DNA of 64,000 nucleotides from Chitinophaga sp. YR627 (GTDB lineage Bacteria > Bacteroidota > Bacteroidia > Chitinophagales > Chitinophagaceae): positions 682,001-746,000 of the forward strand of contig NZ_FOUX01000004.1 in NCBI RefSeq assembly GCF_900114995.1, read 5' to 3'. The translations under genes and the position numbers were made by a program. Positions within the stretch are counted from its first letter, which is position 1, and every line of letters begins with the position of its first letter. Below are positions 23,768-32,751 of this stretch, piece by piece. The notes beneath the pieces are model-generated. The model was given only the letters and a program-made list of their open reading frames with translations, searched no databases and was not told the DNA's origin.

Positions 23768-26191
23768 ATGAGCAGCACCGTAAATGAGCAGACATCCCTT
23801 CATCAGCATAACGAACAGCATGAACGTTCCGGGGACACATTCCGTTTGGAAGCACTACTACAACATCAGACGGATGTAATGGAAATGCTGTCAGCAGGTA
23901 TCCCTTTACAGGATATACTTACACAGATCATTACCTGGATACAACAACCAGACCAGGACATGATCGCCACTATTTCACTGGCAGGACAACTATCCGCTCA
24001 TCCGGGCGCGGTGTGCTGCACCACACCTCTGACAGGAAAACAAGGAAATGCCCTCGGAAGTTTTGAGATCAGTTATAAATCCGGGCGGCAACCCACTCCC
24101 GCAGAACTGCATTTCATTCGCCTGGTCGCCCGCACGATCGTGATGGCCATCGAATATTCGCAGAAAACAACACCTCCTGCAACGCAGCCGGTCCATACGC
24201 GTCCTGCCACATCCGAAACAGCTGCTGAACGGGAAAACTTCTATCAGCTGCTCATGGATACACCGGCAGTTATTGCCGTACTCAGCGGTCCGCAACACGT
24301 ATACATACTGGCGAATAAACTGTATATGGAAACGATTGGGACAGATCGTAGTATCGTAGGTAAACCGATCCGGGAAGCCCTTCCCGAACTGGCAGATCAG
24401 GGAATCTTCGAACTCCTGGATGACGTATACCGTACCGGACAACCATTCATCGGCCACGAAATTGAAGTAGGTCTCGATCGTAAAGGCACCGGCGAACGGG
24501 AACCTGTATTCTTCAACTTTATTTATCAGCCTATCCGCGATGCGGAAGGAAAGGTCATACAAATACTGGTGCATGCGATCGATGTAACCTCTTCCGTTAT
24601 GCAACGCAGAAAAGCAGAACAAAGCGAACAGCAATTCAAAAGCTTTGTCGCCCATTCTCCAACACCCATCGGTATATACGTAGGGAAAGAATTACGGATC
24701 CGGACAGTTAATGATGCCATCCTGAAAGCCTGGGAAAAAGACGCTTCCGTTGTCGGCAAGACCTTCCGCGAAGCCATACCCGAACTGGAAGGACAACCCT
24801 TCTTTGATATCCTTGACAAGGTGTACGACACCGGCGAAACATACGAAGCCATCGAAGAAAAGGTTATGCTGATGCGGGACGGCATACTATCACCCACCTA
24901 TTACAACTTTACCTATAAGGCGCTCCGGGATGAACAGGGAGAGATCTATGCAGTTATGAATACTGCCATGGAAGTAACCGAACAGGTGAAAGCACGCCAG
25001 AAACTGGCTGAAGCAGAAGAAAACCTGCGCAATGCCATCGAAGTAGCGAAACTGGGTGACTGGAAAATAAACCTGCAAACCGGAGAAGTCGTACTCGCCG
25101 ATCGTATACAGGAATGGTTTGGCGCTTCCCCTGGTGAAACCATCACCATCGAAGAAGCCACTGCCTGCATCACCGATCCTTCTATTCTGACCAATGCCAT
25201 CGACCGTGCGTTACAGCCCGGCTCTGACAGGATTATGAATGTGGAATACGAACTCACCAACTTCCGGACAGGTGAAAAACGTATCATGCATACCTCCGGT
25301 AAAGTCTTTCTGGATGATATCAGCCAGCCCTATATGATCATTGGGATCACCCAGAATGTTACGGAGCAGCGGCAACGCCAGCAGGAACTGGAACGCCTGG
25401 TCAATGAAAGGACCCGTGCACTCAGCATCGCCAATATAGAACTCAAGGAAGCAAATAAGACCCTGGAAAGGGTCAACAATAACCTGGAACAATATGCCTA
25501 TGTCACCAGCCATGACCTCCAGGAACCACTGAGAAAGATCAAAATATTCTCTGACATCCTTCAGAACAGAACAGATCATACAGCGGATATTTTTACACGC
25601 AAATACCTGAATAAAATAGACGCGTCCGTCAACAGAATGATGGCGCTCATCAATGATCTCCTGAATTTCTCCCGACTGGATAAAGCCGAGAACACCTTCT
25701 TCCTCACCGATCTCAACGGCATCATAGAGGAAGTAAAAGAAGATTTTGAACTCGCTATTAAAGAAAAAAAGGTAATTTTGAACGTCTCGCCCCTGCAGCA
25801 GATAGCTGCCGTACCACTACAAATACGGCAACTCTTCTTCAACCTCATTGGTAATGCTATCAAATTCTCCCGGCAGGACGTTACTCCAACCATCAATATC
25901 AGCGGCCGCCCCGTACCCGCAACAGACATTTCCACGCATCCACAGTTGAATCCATCATGGAACTGGTATGAAATCATCGTCAGCGACAATGGTATCGGCT
26001 TCGAACAACGCTATGCGGAAAAGATCTTTACCATATTTCAACGACTACATACCCGCGACGTCTACTCCGGTACCGGCATCGGTCTCGCACTTTGCGAAAA
26101 AGTGGTCAGCAACCACCACGGAAAGATTTATGCCACCGGAAGAGTCAATGAGGGCGCCAGCTTCCACATCCTTATTCCTATCATGCGATAG
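23768..26191 (+). CDS. GAF/PAS multi-domain sensor histidine kinase
   Basis: An 807-residue cytoplasmic sensor kinase. Order: a GAF-like domain (about 30-150; TTPLTGKQGNALGSFEISYK), two PAS domains of the PAS_4 type that are internal duplicates of each other (each with GKxxREAxPEL), a PAS_3-type domain (about 420-520; LGDWKINLQTGEVVLADRI), a coiled coil, HisKA with phosphoacceptor His582 in SHDLQEPLRKIKIF, and HATPase_c with N, G1 (VSDNGIGF) and G2 boxes. An in-frame extension back to TTG 23678 would add a hydrophobic segment; I prefer ATG 23768, where the soluble protein begins. No receiver gene is adjacent, so it is an orphan kinase. A small hairpin (26191-26208) follows. Confidence 0.88.
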   Translation: MSSTVNEQTSLHQHNEQHERSGDTFRLEALLQHQTDVMEMLSAGIPLQDILTQIITWIQQPDQDMIATISLAGQLSAHPGAVCCTTPLTGKQGNALGSFEISYKSGRQPTPAELHFIRLVARTIVMAIEYSQKTTPPATQPVHTRPATSETAAERENFYQLLMDTPAVIAVLSGPQHVYILANKLYMETIGTDRSIVGKPIREALPELADQGIFELLDDVYRTGQPFIGHEIEVGLDRKGTGEREPVFFNFIYQPIRDAEGKVIQILVHAIDVTSSVMQRRKAEQSEQQFKSFVAHSPTPIGIYVGKELRIRTVNDAILKAWEKDASVVGKTFREAIPELEGQPFFDILDKVYDTGETYEAIEEKVMLMRDGILSPTYYNFTYKALRDEQGEIYAVMNTAMEVTEQVKARQKLAEAEENLRNAIEVAKLGDWKINLQTGEVVLADRIQEWFGASPGETITIEEATACITDPSILTNAIDRALQPGSDRIMNVEYELTNFRTGEKRIMHTSGKVFLDDISQPYMIIGITQNVTEQRQRQQELERLVNERTRALSIANIELKEANKTLERVNNNLEQYAYVTSHDLQEPLRKIKIFSDILQNRTDHTADIFTRKYLNKIDASVNRMMALINDLLNFSRLDKAENTFFLTDLNGIIEEVKEDFELAIKEKKVILNVSPLQQIAAVPLQIRQLFFNLIGNAIKFSRQDVTPTINISGRPVPATDISTHPQLNPSWNWYEIIVSDNGIGFEQRYAEKIFTIFQRLHTRDVYSGTGIGLALCEKVVSNHHGKIYATGRVNEGASFHILIPIMR

Positions 26192-26196
26192 GGAAA

Positions 26197-26228
26197 TTGG
26201 GATTTCCCGATATGTTTAAATAGCTTTG
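26197..26228 (+). promoter_or_regulatory. Promoter of the Bcr/CflA transporter gene
   Basis: TTG (26197-26199), a 21-bp spacer and TAGCTTTG (26221-26228) match the Bacteroidota -33/-7 pattern, ending 19 bp before the ATG at 26248. It overlaps a small hairpin at the end of the kinase gene. Confidence 0.65.
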
Positions 26229-26247
26229 CACTCTCAAATACTTATTA

Positions 26248-27489
26248 ATGGAAGCAACAATGCCAGCCCGGCAGTATTGGTCCCTGATTTTAATTCTGGG
26301 TACCATGACCGCATTAGGGCCATTCTCAATAGATATGTACCTGTCCGGATACCAGGCCATCGCAGAAGACCTGCATGTCCCTACAGAACGTATCGGATTA
26401 TCACTCGCCAGTTACTTTATCGGTATCTCCGCGGGACAATTATTATACGGTCCCTTACTGGACCGTTTTGGCAGGAAGAAACCGCTTTACGCCGGACTGA
26501 TCGTCTACCTGATCGCCTCCGCAGGATGTATTGCGGCAAGATCACTGGAATCTTTTGTACTGCTCCGCTTTATTCAGGCTATTGGTAGTTGTGCAGCGGC
26601 AGTAGCTTCTGTTGCTATGGTACGTGACCTGTTTCCGATAAAAGATAGTGCGAAAGTTTTTGCACTACTTATGTTGGTAGTAGGCGCCTCTCCTATGCTG
26701 GCGCCAACCATTGGTGGTTATATTACAGCTGCCTGGAACTGGCAGGCTATCTTCATCGTACTGGGAGGAATGGGATTACTGCTGATGATCGCCTGCTTTG
26801 CCTTTCTGCCTGAAAGTCATCAGCCGGATACCTCCATGTCACTGAAACCAGGTCCTATTATCAGTGGATTCTGGTCGGTGATGCGGGAGCCACAGTTCTA
26901 TACCTATGCATTGACCGGCGCATTTGCGTTCTCCGGACTGTTTGTATATGTGTCATCTTCCCCTGTAGTATTCATGAACATCTTCCATGTGTCTGAAACG
27001 CATTTCGGCTGGATCTTCGCAGGATTGTCCGTTGGGTTCATCGGTTCCAGTCAGTTGAACAGTCTGACCTTACGTTATTTCCGCAGTGAACAGATCATTC
27101 GTATTGCCCTTGTAGGACAAGCCCTGATCGGGATCGTCTTCTTTGCTGGCAGTTACCTCGGATGGTTCGGATTGACATCGACTATTATCATGCTGTTCCT
27201 GTATCTGAGCTGTCTCGGATTTGCGAATCCAAATGCTTCTGCACTAAGTATAGCACCGTTTAAGAAGAATGCAGGTACAGCAGCTGCGCTGATGGGCGCA
27301 TTGCAGATGGGTATCGGCGGACTGGCATCTACTGTTGCCAGTTTATTCCACGCAACGTCTCCGGTCCCTATGACCATGCTGATGGCGGCAACAGCACTGA
27401 TATCAGTAGCGATATTATTCCTCGGAGGATTACGTATTACCAATCCCGTTTTCCTGCATGATGGAGGTGATGCGGTGGTGCTCCACTAA
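26248..27489 (+). CDS. Bcr/CflA-family multidrug efflux transporter
   Basis: A 413-residue MFS protein with twelve hydrophobic segments. Family marks are the N-terminal LGPFSIDMYLSGYQAIAEDL, the loop motif GPLLDRFGRKKPLYAG between TM2 and TM3, and FIQAIGSCAAAVASVAMVRD in TM4. Bcr/CflA proteins export drugs such as bicyclomycin or chloramphenicol, or metabolites, by proton antiport; the substrate here is unknown. It has its own promoter and a strong terminator. Confidence 0.9.
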   Translation: MEATMPARQYWSLILILGTMTALGPFSIDMYLSGYQAIAEDLHVPTERIGLSLASYFIGISAGQLLYGPLLDRFGRKKPLYAGLIVYLIASAGCIAARSLESFVLLRFIQAIGSCAAAVASVAMVRDLFPIKDSAKVFALLMLVVGASPMLAPTIGGYITAAWNWQAIFIVLGGMGLLLMIACFAFLPESHQPDTSMSLKPGPIISGFWSVMREPQFYTYALTGAFAFSGLFVYVSSSPVVFMNIFHVSETHFGWIFAGLSVGFIGSSQLNSLTLRYFRSEQIIRIALVGQALIGIVFFAGSYLGWFGLTSTIIMLFLYLSCLGFANPNASALSIAPFKKNAGTAAALMGALQMGIGGLASTVASLFHATSPVPMTMLMAATALISVAILFLGGLRITNPVFLHDGGDAVVLH

Positions 27490-27520
27490 AAAAGCTGCAC
27501 ATAAAAATATGACTATACAT

Positions 27521-27552
27521 GAACGGCCATGATCATATGGCCGTTCTTTTTT
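27521..27552 (+). terminator. Terminator of the Bcr/CflA gene
   Basis: Perfect 10-bp stem gaacggccat (27521-27530) with atggccgttc (27537-27546), loop gatcat, followed by ttttttta. Confidence 0.92.
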
Positions 27553-27576
27553 ATCTTAGCCCCAGCCATATATCCT

Positions 27577-28329
27577 ATGAAAAAGTTAATCATATTCCTG
27601 CTTGTCATATGCAGTTTCCAGTGTAACCGTCACTCTGCCAACAAAAACTTCGATCTGAAGATCAATGTAGATGTGGGTAACTATAAATACACCAGCCATC
27701 CCGTTACGGAGGAAGAATTTCACGTCCTGAAACAAAACATCGCTAAAAGCTGGGATCAGGAAATTGTCAGTTCCGGCAGTCATATTCCCGAAGGGGAAAA
27801 AGAAATCGCCAACCTGATGCCTGCCAGGTATAACATACAGGAATATATCAGGATAGTGAATGAAATGGAGACTTTCCGGAAAACACTCCTACCACCGGGT
27901 GACTATCTGAAAAAGACAGCGCCTACCCAGGAAATAGCCATCCTTGAATACAACAAGGTATTTGCACCACTGTTGAACGAATGTGCGGGAGAACCAGTGA
28001 ACTACAGTGATCTGATTATGACTTCCATGAAGGATATACTGGCGGATAATCACCTCAAACTGGAAGTCTGCTACGGCTTCAAACAACTATCCACTTTTGA
28101 GATCAAGTACACGATCTATGCTAAACTGAACAACATCCTGCATACCATTACCTTTTCCAATACCAAAGGGTGTATGCCTGATAATCATGCCATCTACCTC
28201 CTGCTGAACAAGGTGCTGATGAGTACTGAGCTGAAGGAAAGACTGGTTAAATATGCAGATCATAACAGCCTGGTATTTGTGCAACCAGCCCGTTATGAAC
28301 GCCTGGGAAGAAGACTTGCCCAACCATAA
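27577..28329 (+). CDS. Lipoprotein of unknown function
   Basis: A 250-residue predicted lipoprotein from ATG 27577: signal MKKLIIFLLVICSFQC with Cys16 as the anchor. An earlier in-frame ATG at 27529 would add a hydrophobic stretch that lies inside the upstream terminator, so it is rejected. The mature protein is mixed alpha/beta, with SHPVTEEEFHVLKQNIAKSW and MPARYNIQEYIRIVNEMETF. I recognise no family. The ATP-grasp gene follows 68 bp later in the same direction and may be co-transcribed. Confidence 0.65.
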   Translation: MKKLIIFLLVICSFQCNRHSANKNFDLKINVDVGNYKYTSHPVTEEEFHVLKQNIAKSWDQEIVSSGSHIPEGEKEIANLMPARYNIQEYIRIVNEMETFRKTLLPPGDYLKKTAPTQEIAILEYNKVFAPLLNECAGEPVNYSDLIMTSMKDILADNHLKLEVCYGFKQLSTFEIKYTIYAKLNNILHTITFSNTKGCMPDNHAIYLLLNKVLMSTELKERLVKYADHNSLVFVQPARYERLGRRLAQP

Positions 28330-28397
28330 TTACCCGGGCTTACACTGCAGTGAGGAGATTGTATTTTTCTTTACATTCACGTTTTAAACAGTTGACC

Positions 28398-29459
28398 ATG
28401 TCAGTAACCGGTACCCCAGTCGCGCTGCTCTATCAGGCGCAACAACCACCCGCCAGGAACGGCATTCTGAAACCTATGAAGCCCGGAGGTTATTCAGACA
28501 GCGGAGCAGATATTGCCTATGCACTGCGTGAAAAACAGGTACCGGTCAGCACCCCCGTGATGCATCCCCAGCTCATGATCGATCTTGACTGGGTATTTCC
28601 TGATACGGAAGCGGGTATACTCCATGCACTGTCTAAAGGCGCCCAGGTATTATGGCTGAATACCATCCTGTATAATGGTCACCCGGTAGAAGCATTTCTG
28701 AAAAGAGGGATCGCCGCTGTCGGACAACTACCCCGGAATACTGACCTTTATGACGACAAATGGACCACCAATAAACTCCTGCAAAAAAACAACCTCCCCA
28801 TTCCACCGGCTATCCTGATCAACAAAGACAACCTGCACGATTACCAGCTGAATTTCTCCTTTCCGGTAGTTGCTAAACCTATCCGGGGCAGGGGAAGTGA
28901 CGGTGTACAGGTGGTGGATACAACGGAAGGGCTGAATAAGGTCCTTGCAGAGATGTTTGCGGAAGATAAATATGGTACTGCTGTATACGTAGAAAAGTTC
29001 CTCCCCGGTAGGGAAGTGACCATTACAGTCATGCCACCGGGGAAGTATATGCTCAAAGATATCTGTCAGGAAAAAATCAATTACTGGAGTTTGCCACCAG
29101 TAGAACGTTTCAATCACGAGGATGGCGTAGCTCCTTATAACGGCACTGTCGCTGTTGTGAATAACAGCAGGGTGCTGGATGATGCGCAACTGCAATCGGC
29201 GGCTATCATTACTTTATGTAAACAATGTGAATCTGCGGCGGCACTGGTGGGTGCGAAGGCGCCTGTAAGGATTGATTGCCGCCAGGATGAACAAGGCCGT
29301 TATTTCCTGTTTGACCTGAATATGAAACCTAATATGACCGGCGCTTCCCGTCCCCATAGGATGGACCAGGATAGCCTGTCAGCACTGGCTGCCCGTAAGA
29401 TAGGCTGGACATTTGCTGATCTGCTGGAGAATATGTTACGCCAGCAATGGCGTATGTAG
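28398..29459 (+). CDS. ATP-grasp ligase, D-Ala-D-Ala-ligase-like
   Basis: A 353-residue protein from ATG 28398. It has the ATP-grasp pattern: a preATP domain, then the lysine of FPVVAKPIRGRGSDGVQVV in the central domain, VYVEKFLPGREVTITVMPPG, and the metal-binding C-terminal block RIDCRQDEQGRYFLFDLNMKP with Asp and Asn ligands. This resembles the D-alanine-D-alanine ligase/carbamoyl-phosphate-synthase superfamily; essential Ddl-specific elements are not clear, so it may join another carboxylate and amine. Its stop lies one base from the stop of the convergent small gene. Confidence 0.8.
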   Translation: MSVTGTPVALLYQAQQPPARNGILKPMKPGGYSDSGADIAYALREKQVPVSTPVMHPQLMIDLDWVFPDTEAGILHALSKGAQVLWLNTILYNGHPVEAFLKRGIAAVGQLPRNTDLYDDKWTTNKLLQKNNLPIPPAILINKDNLHDYQLNFSFPVVAKPIRGRGSDGVQVVDTTEGLNKVLAEMFAEDKYGTAVYVEKFLPGREVTITVMPPGKYMLKDICQEKINYWSLPPVERFNHEDGVAPYNGTVAVVNNSRVLDDAQLQSAAIITLCKQCESAAALVGAKAPVRIDCRQDEQGRYFLFDLNMKPNMTGASRPHRMDQDSLSALAARKIGWTFADLLENMLRQQWRM

Positions 29460-29460
29460 A

Positions 29461-29817
29461 TTAACGGACTGCGCTGAGTGCAGGCTGTTCCTGCGACATA
29501 TTGACCACGTTAGACGGCCGCAGCTTTCTGAATAAACTCACCAAATCCTGTAATGCCAGCTCTCTGATGTTTTTAAAACACTGTTCATGCGCCTCTTGGG
29601 TAGTTTCCAGGATATGATAGTAATTCCGCACATTACGGAAGGTCAATAATAATAACTTTGAGGTCATTACATCCTTTTCACCCCGCTGGTTTGCGAGATG
29701 CCTGGAAGTCAGCAAGGTACCGGTATTCATCAATACCATCCTCAATTCAAACAGACTACCTGTATTCTTATACTGCATAGTCTCCAGCTGCGCTCTTATC
29801 TGTAGGAGTTCGTACAT
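29461..29817 (-). CDS. Unknown helical protein
   Basis: A 118-residue protein assuming the ATG at 29817 (MYELLQIRAQ); the frame extends upstream to 29901 but that part encodes an unlikely Tyr/Val-rich leader. The sequence is almost entirely predicted helix with a repeating Leu pattern (FELRMVLMNTGTLLTSRHLA, KNIRELALQDLVSLFRKL). It could form a four-helix bundle. I recognise no family. It is convergent with the ATP-grasp gene with no space for a terminator. Confidence 0.45.
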   Translation of the reverse strand: MYELLQIRAQLETMQYKNTGSLFELRMVLMNTGTLLTSRHLANQRGEKDVMTSKLLLLTFRNVRNYYHILETTQEAHEQCFKNIRELALQDLVSLFRKLRPSNVVNMSQEQPALSAVR

Positions 29818-29985
29818 ACTATATATATCGGATAAAAGTAATTTCAAATACCGCACCAATACACAGACATGTACTATTATTCGATATAAATGGTAATGCA
29901 AATCAAATATTTGTTAAAATAACATCACCACGAGCGACCCCGTCGTTACCACAGCTTGTTTACAAAAAACCACGTAGCGGGGAGA

Positions 29986-30282
29986 CTATCTGATTTTTAA
30001 CTTCTCCAGCATTTCCTCACTCAAGGTATCAGCAGAAGGACCATATGCGGTCACCAATACCCCCTTTATGCCATCAGCTGACTCTATTGCATATACTGCT
30101 GCTTCATCAGATGGATCAGTATCGCCTTCGTAACGATAAATATCCACTATATTAAATTCACTGAGCGCGATCTTGTCATCTCCATTCACCAGGTAGTTCC
30201 CTTCCAGGTTAAAATCAACCGTAAATCCCTGGTTTTTCAAAGCGGTGATCGCATTGGCAACAGTATCATAATGATGTTCCAT
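29986..30282 (-). CDS. Small Bacteroidota protein of the type mislabelled PRPP synthetase
   Basis: A 98-residue acidic protein beginning MEHHYDTVANAITALKNQGF, with the middle block VDIYRYEGDTDPSDEAAVYAIES and the end GVLVTAYGPSADTLSEEM. This pattern is the common small Bacteroidota family that databases often call phosphoribosylpyrophosphate synthetase. At this length it has neither the PRPP-binding loop nor the ATP-binding region of a real synthetase, so that name should not be used. The role is unknown. Confidence 0.75.
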   Translation of the reverse strand: MEHHYDTVANAITALKNQGFTVDFNLEGNYLVNGDDKIALSEFNIVDIYRYEGDTDPSDEAAVYAIESADGIKGVLVTAYGPSADTLSEEMLEKLKIR

Positions 30283-30309
30283 AAAACGTCTATTTTGAGT
30301 GAGTGAAAA

Positions 30310-30795
30310 TTAGTTTACCCTGCCGCGTCCCCGTTTCCAGTCAGTACGTATTTTCTGCAATTTCACTACATACGCCGACAACAGCAGCAGTTCAAGACCC
30401 AGTGGTGCAAATACGTGTGCCGGTCCGAAATAATTATAGATCATCACAAACAGGCAGACCAGGATCCCCATCCATCCATCTGCAAGCCCTATATCCACCG
30501 CCCATTCCTTTTCTGCGAGCAGTCCGAAGGAGGCGATACCTTTCAGGATAAAGAGTATAGTAATGACCAGCATAAGAAAAGAAGTACGATTCGCGCTTTC
30601 TAATCCATACAATGCCACCCGTGGATCACTATCTGTCAGAAACATATATGGATAACTTAATACACCCAGGGTGCCGGTCACAACAAAGATCGCACTGAAA
30701 AACTTCAGCCACCATGTCAGCAATTCTTTTCTGCGGGGGACCATTAACTCTTCCAGGTCATTCAACTGATCAGCGATGATTGACTTATCTTTCAT
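30310..30795 (-). CDS. Four-TM membrane protein of unknown function
   Basis: A 161-residue protein with a charged N-terminal helix (DQLNDLEELMVPRRKEL), then four hydrophobic segments: FFSAIFVVTGTLGVLSYPYM, MLVITILFILKGIASFGLLA, WMGILVCLFVMIYNYF, and LGLELLLLSAYVV, and a basic tail (WKRGRGRVN). I recognise no family. It lies 27 bp upstream of the small gene at 29986 in the same direction, so the two are probably one transcript. Confidence 0.65.
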   Translation of the reverse strand: MKDKSIIADQLNDLEELMVPRRKELLTWWLKFFSAIFVVTGTLGVLSYPYMFLTDSDPRVALYGLESANRTSFLMLVITILFILKGIASFGLLAEKEWAVDIGLADGWMGILVCLFVMIYNYFGPAHVFAPLGLELLLLSAYVVKLQKIRTDWKRGRGRVN

Positions 30796-31304
30796 TATCG
30801 GAGGGATTGTGGGTTATGCAGCAAATATACGAACTGCGTCCCTTCGGCCCTTACGAAAAAAAGGACCGTTCCTGGAGAGAAACGGCCATTAACAATCAAG
30901 CTCCACTGTATGAATAAAAGGAAGGATATACTCTTTGATAACTTCAGCGCTACACTTTTAGTTAGCAGTCCATAGTCGATAGACTATAGTCCATAGCAAA
31001 ACACGGGTTTGTTGTTTGTCCTGTCTTTTAACTATGTCCGATTAAGCTTTGATTCGTTCTATGTGCGTTGTGCCACCTGAACTATTGCCTATCGTCTACA
31101 GACTGCTCCCTATCCCTTATAAGCTAATAATTGCCGACTATCTTCACTTAAAACCATGCGACTGTTTCTTCGACTATTCTGCTTATTTCATCCGCTCTGT
31201 TGTTTCTTTTTATTCGCTTGCTGAATCTGTTACAAATCTACTAACACAGCGCCCGAAAGTCAATTGCCTAATCAACTCTTCTGTTGTACTTTTTATGGAG
31301 AACT
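30796..31304. other. 509-bp intergenic region
   Basis: No supported gene. It holds a minus-strand terminator (30856-30887) and, at 30967-30996, a direct repeat of agtccatag flanking an inverted repeat (atagtc/gactat, loop gata). The plus-strand frame 31049-31360 overlaps the end of the response-regulator gene and does not look like a protein. The rest is pyrimidine-rich, low-information sequence. Confidence 0.6.
30856..30887 (-). terminator. Minus-strand terminator after the kinase/regulator cluster
   Basis: On the minus strand, ggccgtt pairs with aacggtcc across a 10-nt loop and is followed by seven T. It lies about 420 bp past the response-regulator stop and just before the membrane-protein gene. 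Confidence 0.7.
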
Positions 31305-32750
31305 TTATAATGTATGTCTTTTTACAATACCCAGTTTTTTCATCTTCGATGCCAGTGTAGATGGCGGCAGATTCAATAGCTCTGCGGCTCCGCCGGGACC
31401 AGATATCTTATGATTACACTTTTTCAGCACAGTAAGTATGTGTTCCCTTTCTAATTCCACAATTGTTTTAATATCTGTTTCAGTAGACACAACTGTTGTT
31501 TCTTTCTTTACACTCACAGGTAAGATCACTTCTCTGATGATGCTTTCGCGCGATAACAATACACTTCTTTCAATGAGGTTCTGTAATTCACGTACATTCC
31601 CCGGCCAGGCATAATCCATCAGTTGCCTTAATGCAGCAGGTGCTATATCAGATACAGCTTTACCTGTTGCTGCTGCGTATAAGCGGATGAAGTGAGCGAT
31701 CAGCAAAGGGATATCATCCCTGCGCTCACGCAGTGCAGACAACATGATCGGGAATACGTGTAATCTGTAATAGAGATCCAGCCGGAAACGTCCTTCTGCA
31801 ATCTCTTTTTCCAGATTACGGTTAGTCGCCGCAATGATGCGAACGTTCACTTTTATAGGTCCATTACCACCTATTCTTTCTATCTCCTTTTCCTGTAATA
31901 CACGCAGTAATTTCACCTGCAGATCAGCCGGCATATCGCCTATTTCATCCAGGAAAATAGTACCGCCATCAGCACGTTCAAACTTACCGATCCTCTTTTC
32001 CAGCGCACCTGTGAAGGCGCCTTTCTCATGACCGAACAATTCTGATTCTATCAGGTGTGTAGGCAATGCCGCACAGTTCACCTTGACGAATGGTTTGGCT
32101 TTACGGGGAGACAGATGATGGATACAATTCGCTACACCTTCCTTACCCGTTCCGGTTTCTCCCAATACCAGCACAGAAGTATCCAGTGGCGCAACCTGAC
32201 GGATCAGTTCAAACACACGCTGCATAGGCACACTATTACCAATAATACCCTCAAAATTGGGGATAGGAGGCGCCACTTCTTTCTTTACTTCCGGTATCGG
32301 TTGCTGCTGTACAGGCAATGCAGGTAAGCGCAGGTCATCGGACTGTGATGCAACGCCTGGTTTCACCTTTAAGACCCGATGATGTTCGTAGCGGTAACGT
32401 GCAATATCCAGCGTTACCAGGAGGTCTTTTTCCCTGAATGGCTTCACGATAAAACCATAGGGCTGAGTCACCTTGGCGGCCTCCAGCACTTGTCTGTTGC
32501 AGTTAGCGGACAGATACACAAAAGGTATATTATGTTTATTCAGTTCAACCGCCAGGTCAATGCCTGTCTGATCGCCCTTCAGATAGATATCCAGTAATAC
32601 GAGATCAGGTCTTTCTACGTCGATAATCTCCAGCGCCCTGTGTACAGAGCGGGCAACGCCTGACACCTTATATCCTGCTCTTTCCAGTGTTAATCGTATA
32701 TCACCTGCTACAATCAGTTCGTCCTCTACGATCATGATTTTTTCTTCCAT
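31305..32750 (-). CDS. NtrC-type sigma-54-dependent response regulator
   Basis: A 481-residue activator. It has a receiver domain (1-120; acidic pair Glu9-Asp10, phosphoacceptor Asp54 in LLDIYLKGD, Lys103), a Gln/Pro-rich linker, an AAA+ sigma-54 interaction domain (about 165-395; Walker A GETGTGKE at 197-204, GAFTGA at 244-249, DGGTIFLDEIGDMP as Walker B) and a Fis-type HTH (GGAAELLNLPPSTLASKMKK). When phosphorylated it should open sigma-54 promoters. It begins one base after the stop codon of the adjacent kinase gene, so it is probably its partner and may serve all three paralogous kinases upstream. Confidence 0.95.
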   Translation of the reverse strand: MEEKIMIVEDELIVAGDIRLTLERAGYKVSGVARSVHRALEIIDVERPDLVLLDIYLKGDQTGIDLAVELNKHNIPFVYLSANCNRQVLEAAKVTQPYGFIVKPFREKDLLVTLDIARYRYEHHRVLKVKPGVASQSDDLRLPALPVQQQPIPEVKKEVAPPIPNFEGIIGNSVPMQRVFELIRQVAPLDTSVLVLGETGTGKEGVANCIHHLSPRKAKPFVKVNCAALPTHLIESELFGHEKGAFTGALEKRIGKFERADGGTIFLDEIGDMPADLQVKLLRVLQEKEIERIGGNGPIKVNVRIIAATNRNLEKEIAEGRFRLDLYYRLHVFPIMLSALRERRDDIPLLIAHFIRLYAAATGKAVSDIAPAALRQLMDYAWPGNVRELQNLIERSVLLSRESIIREVILPVSVKKETTVVSTETDIKTIVELEREHILTVLKKCNHKISGPGGAAELLNLPPSTLASKMKKLGIVKRHTL

Positions 32751-32751
32751 A

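Noticed and set aside
31049..31360. 103-codon plus-strand frame in the 509-bp gap
   Set aside because: Overlaps the end of the response regulator, low-complexity Leu/Tyr/Ser composition, no start signals.
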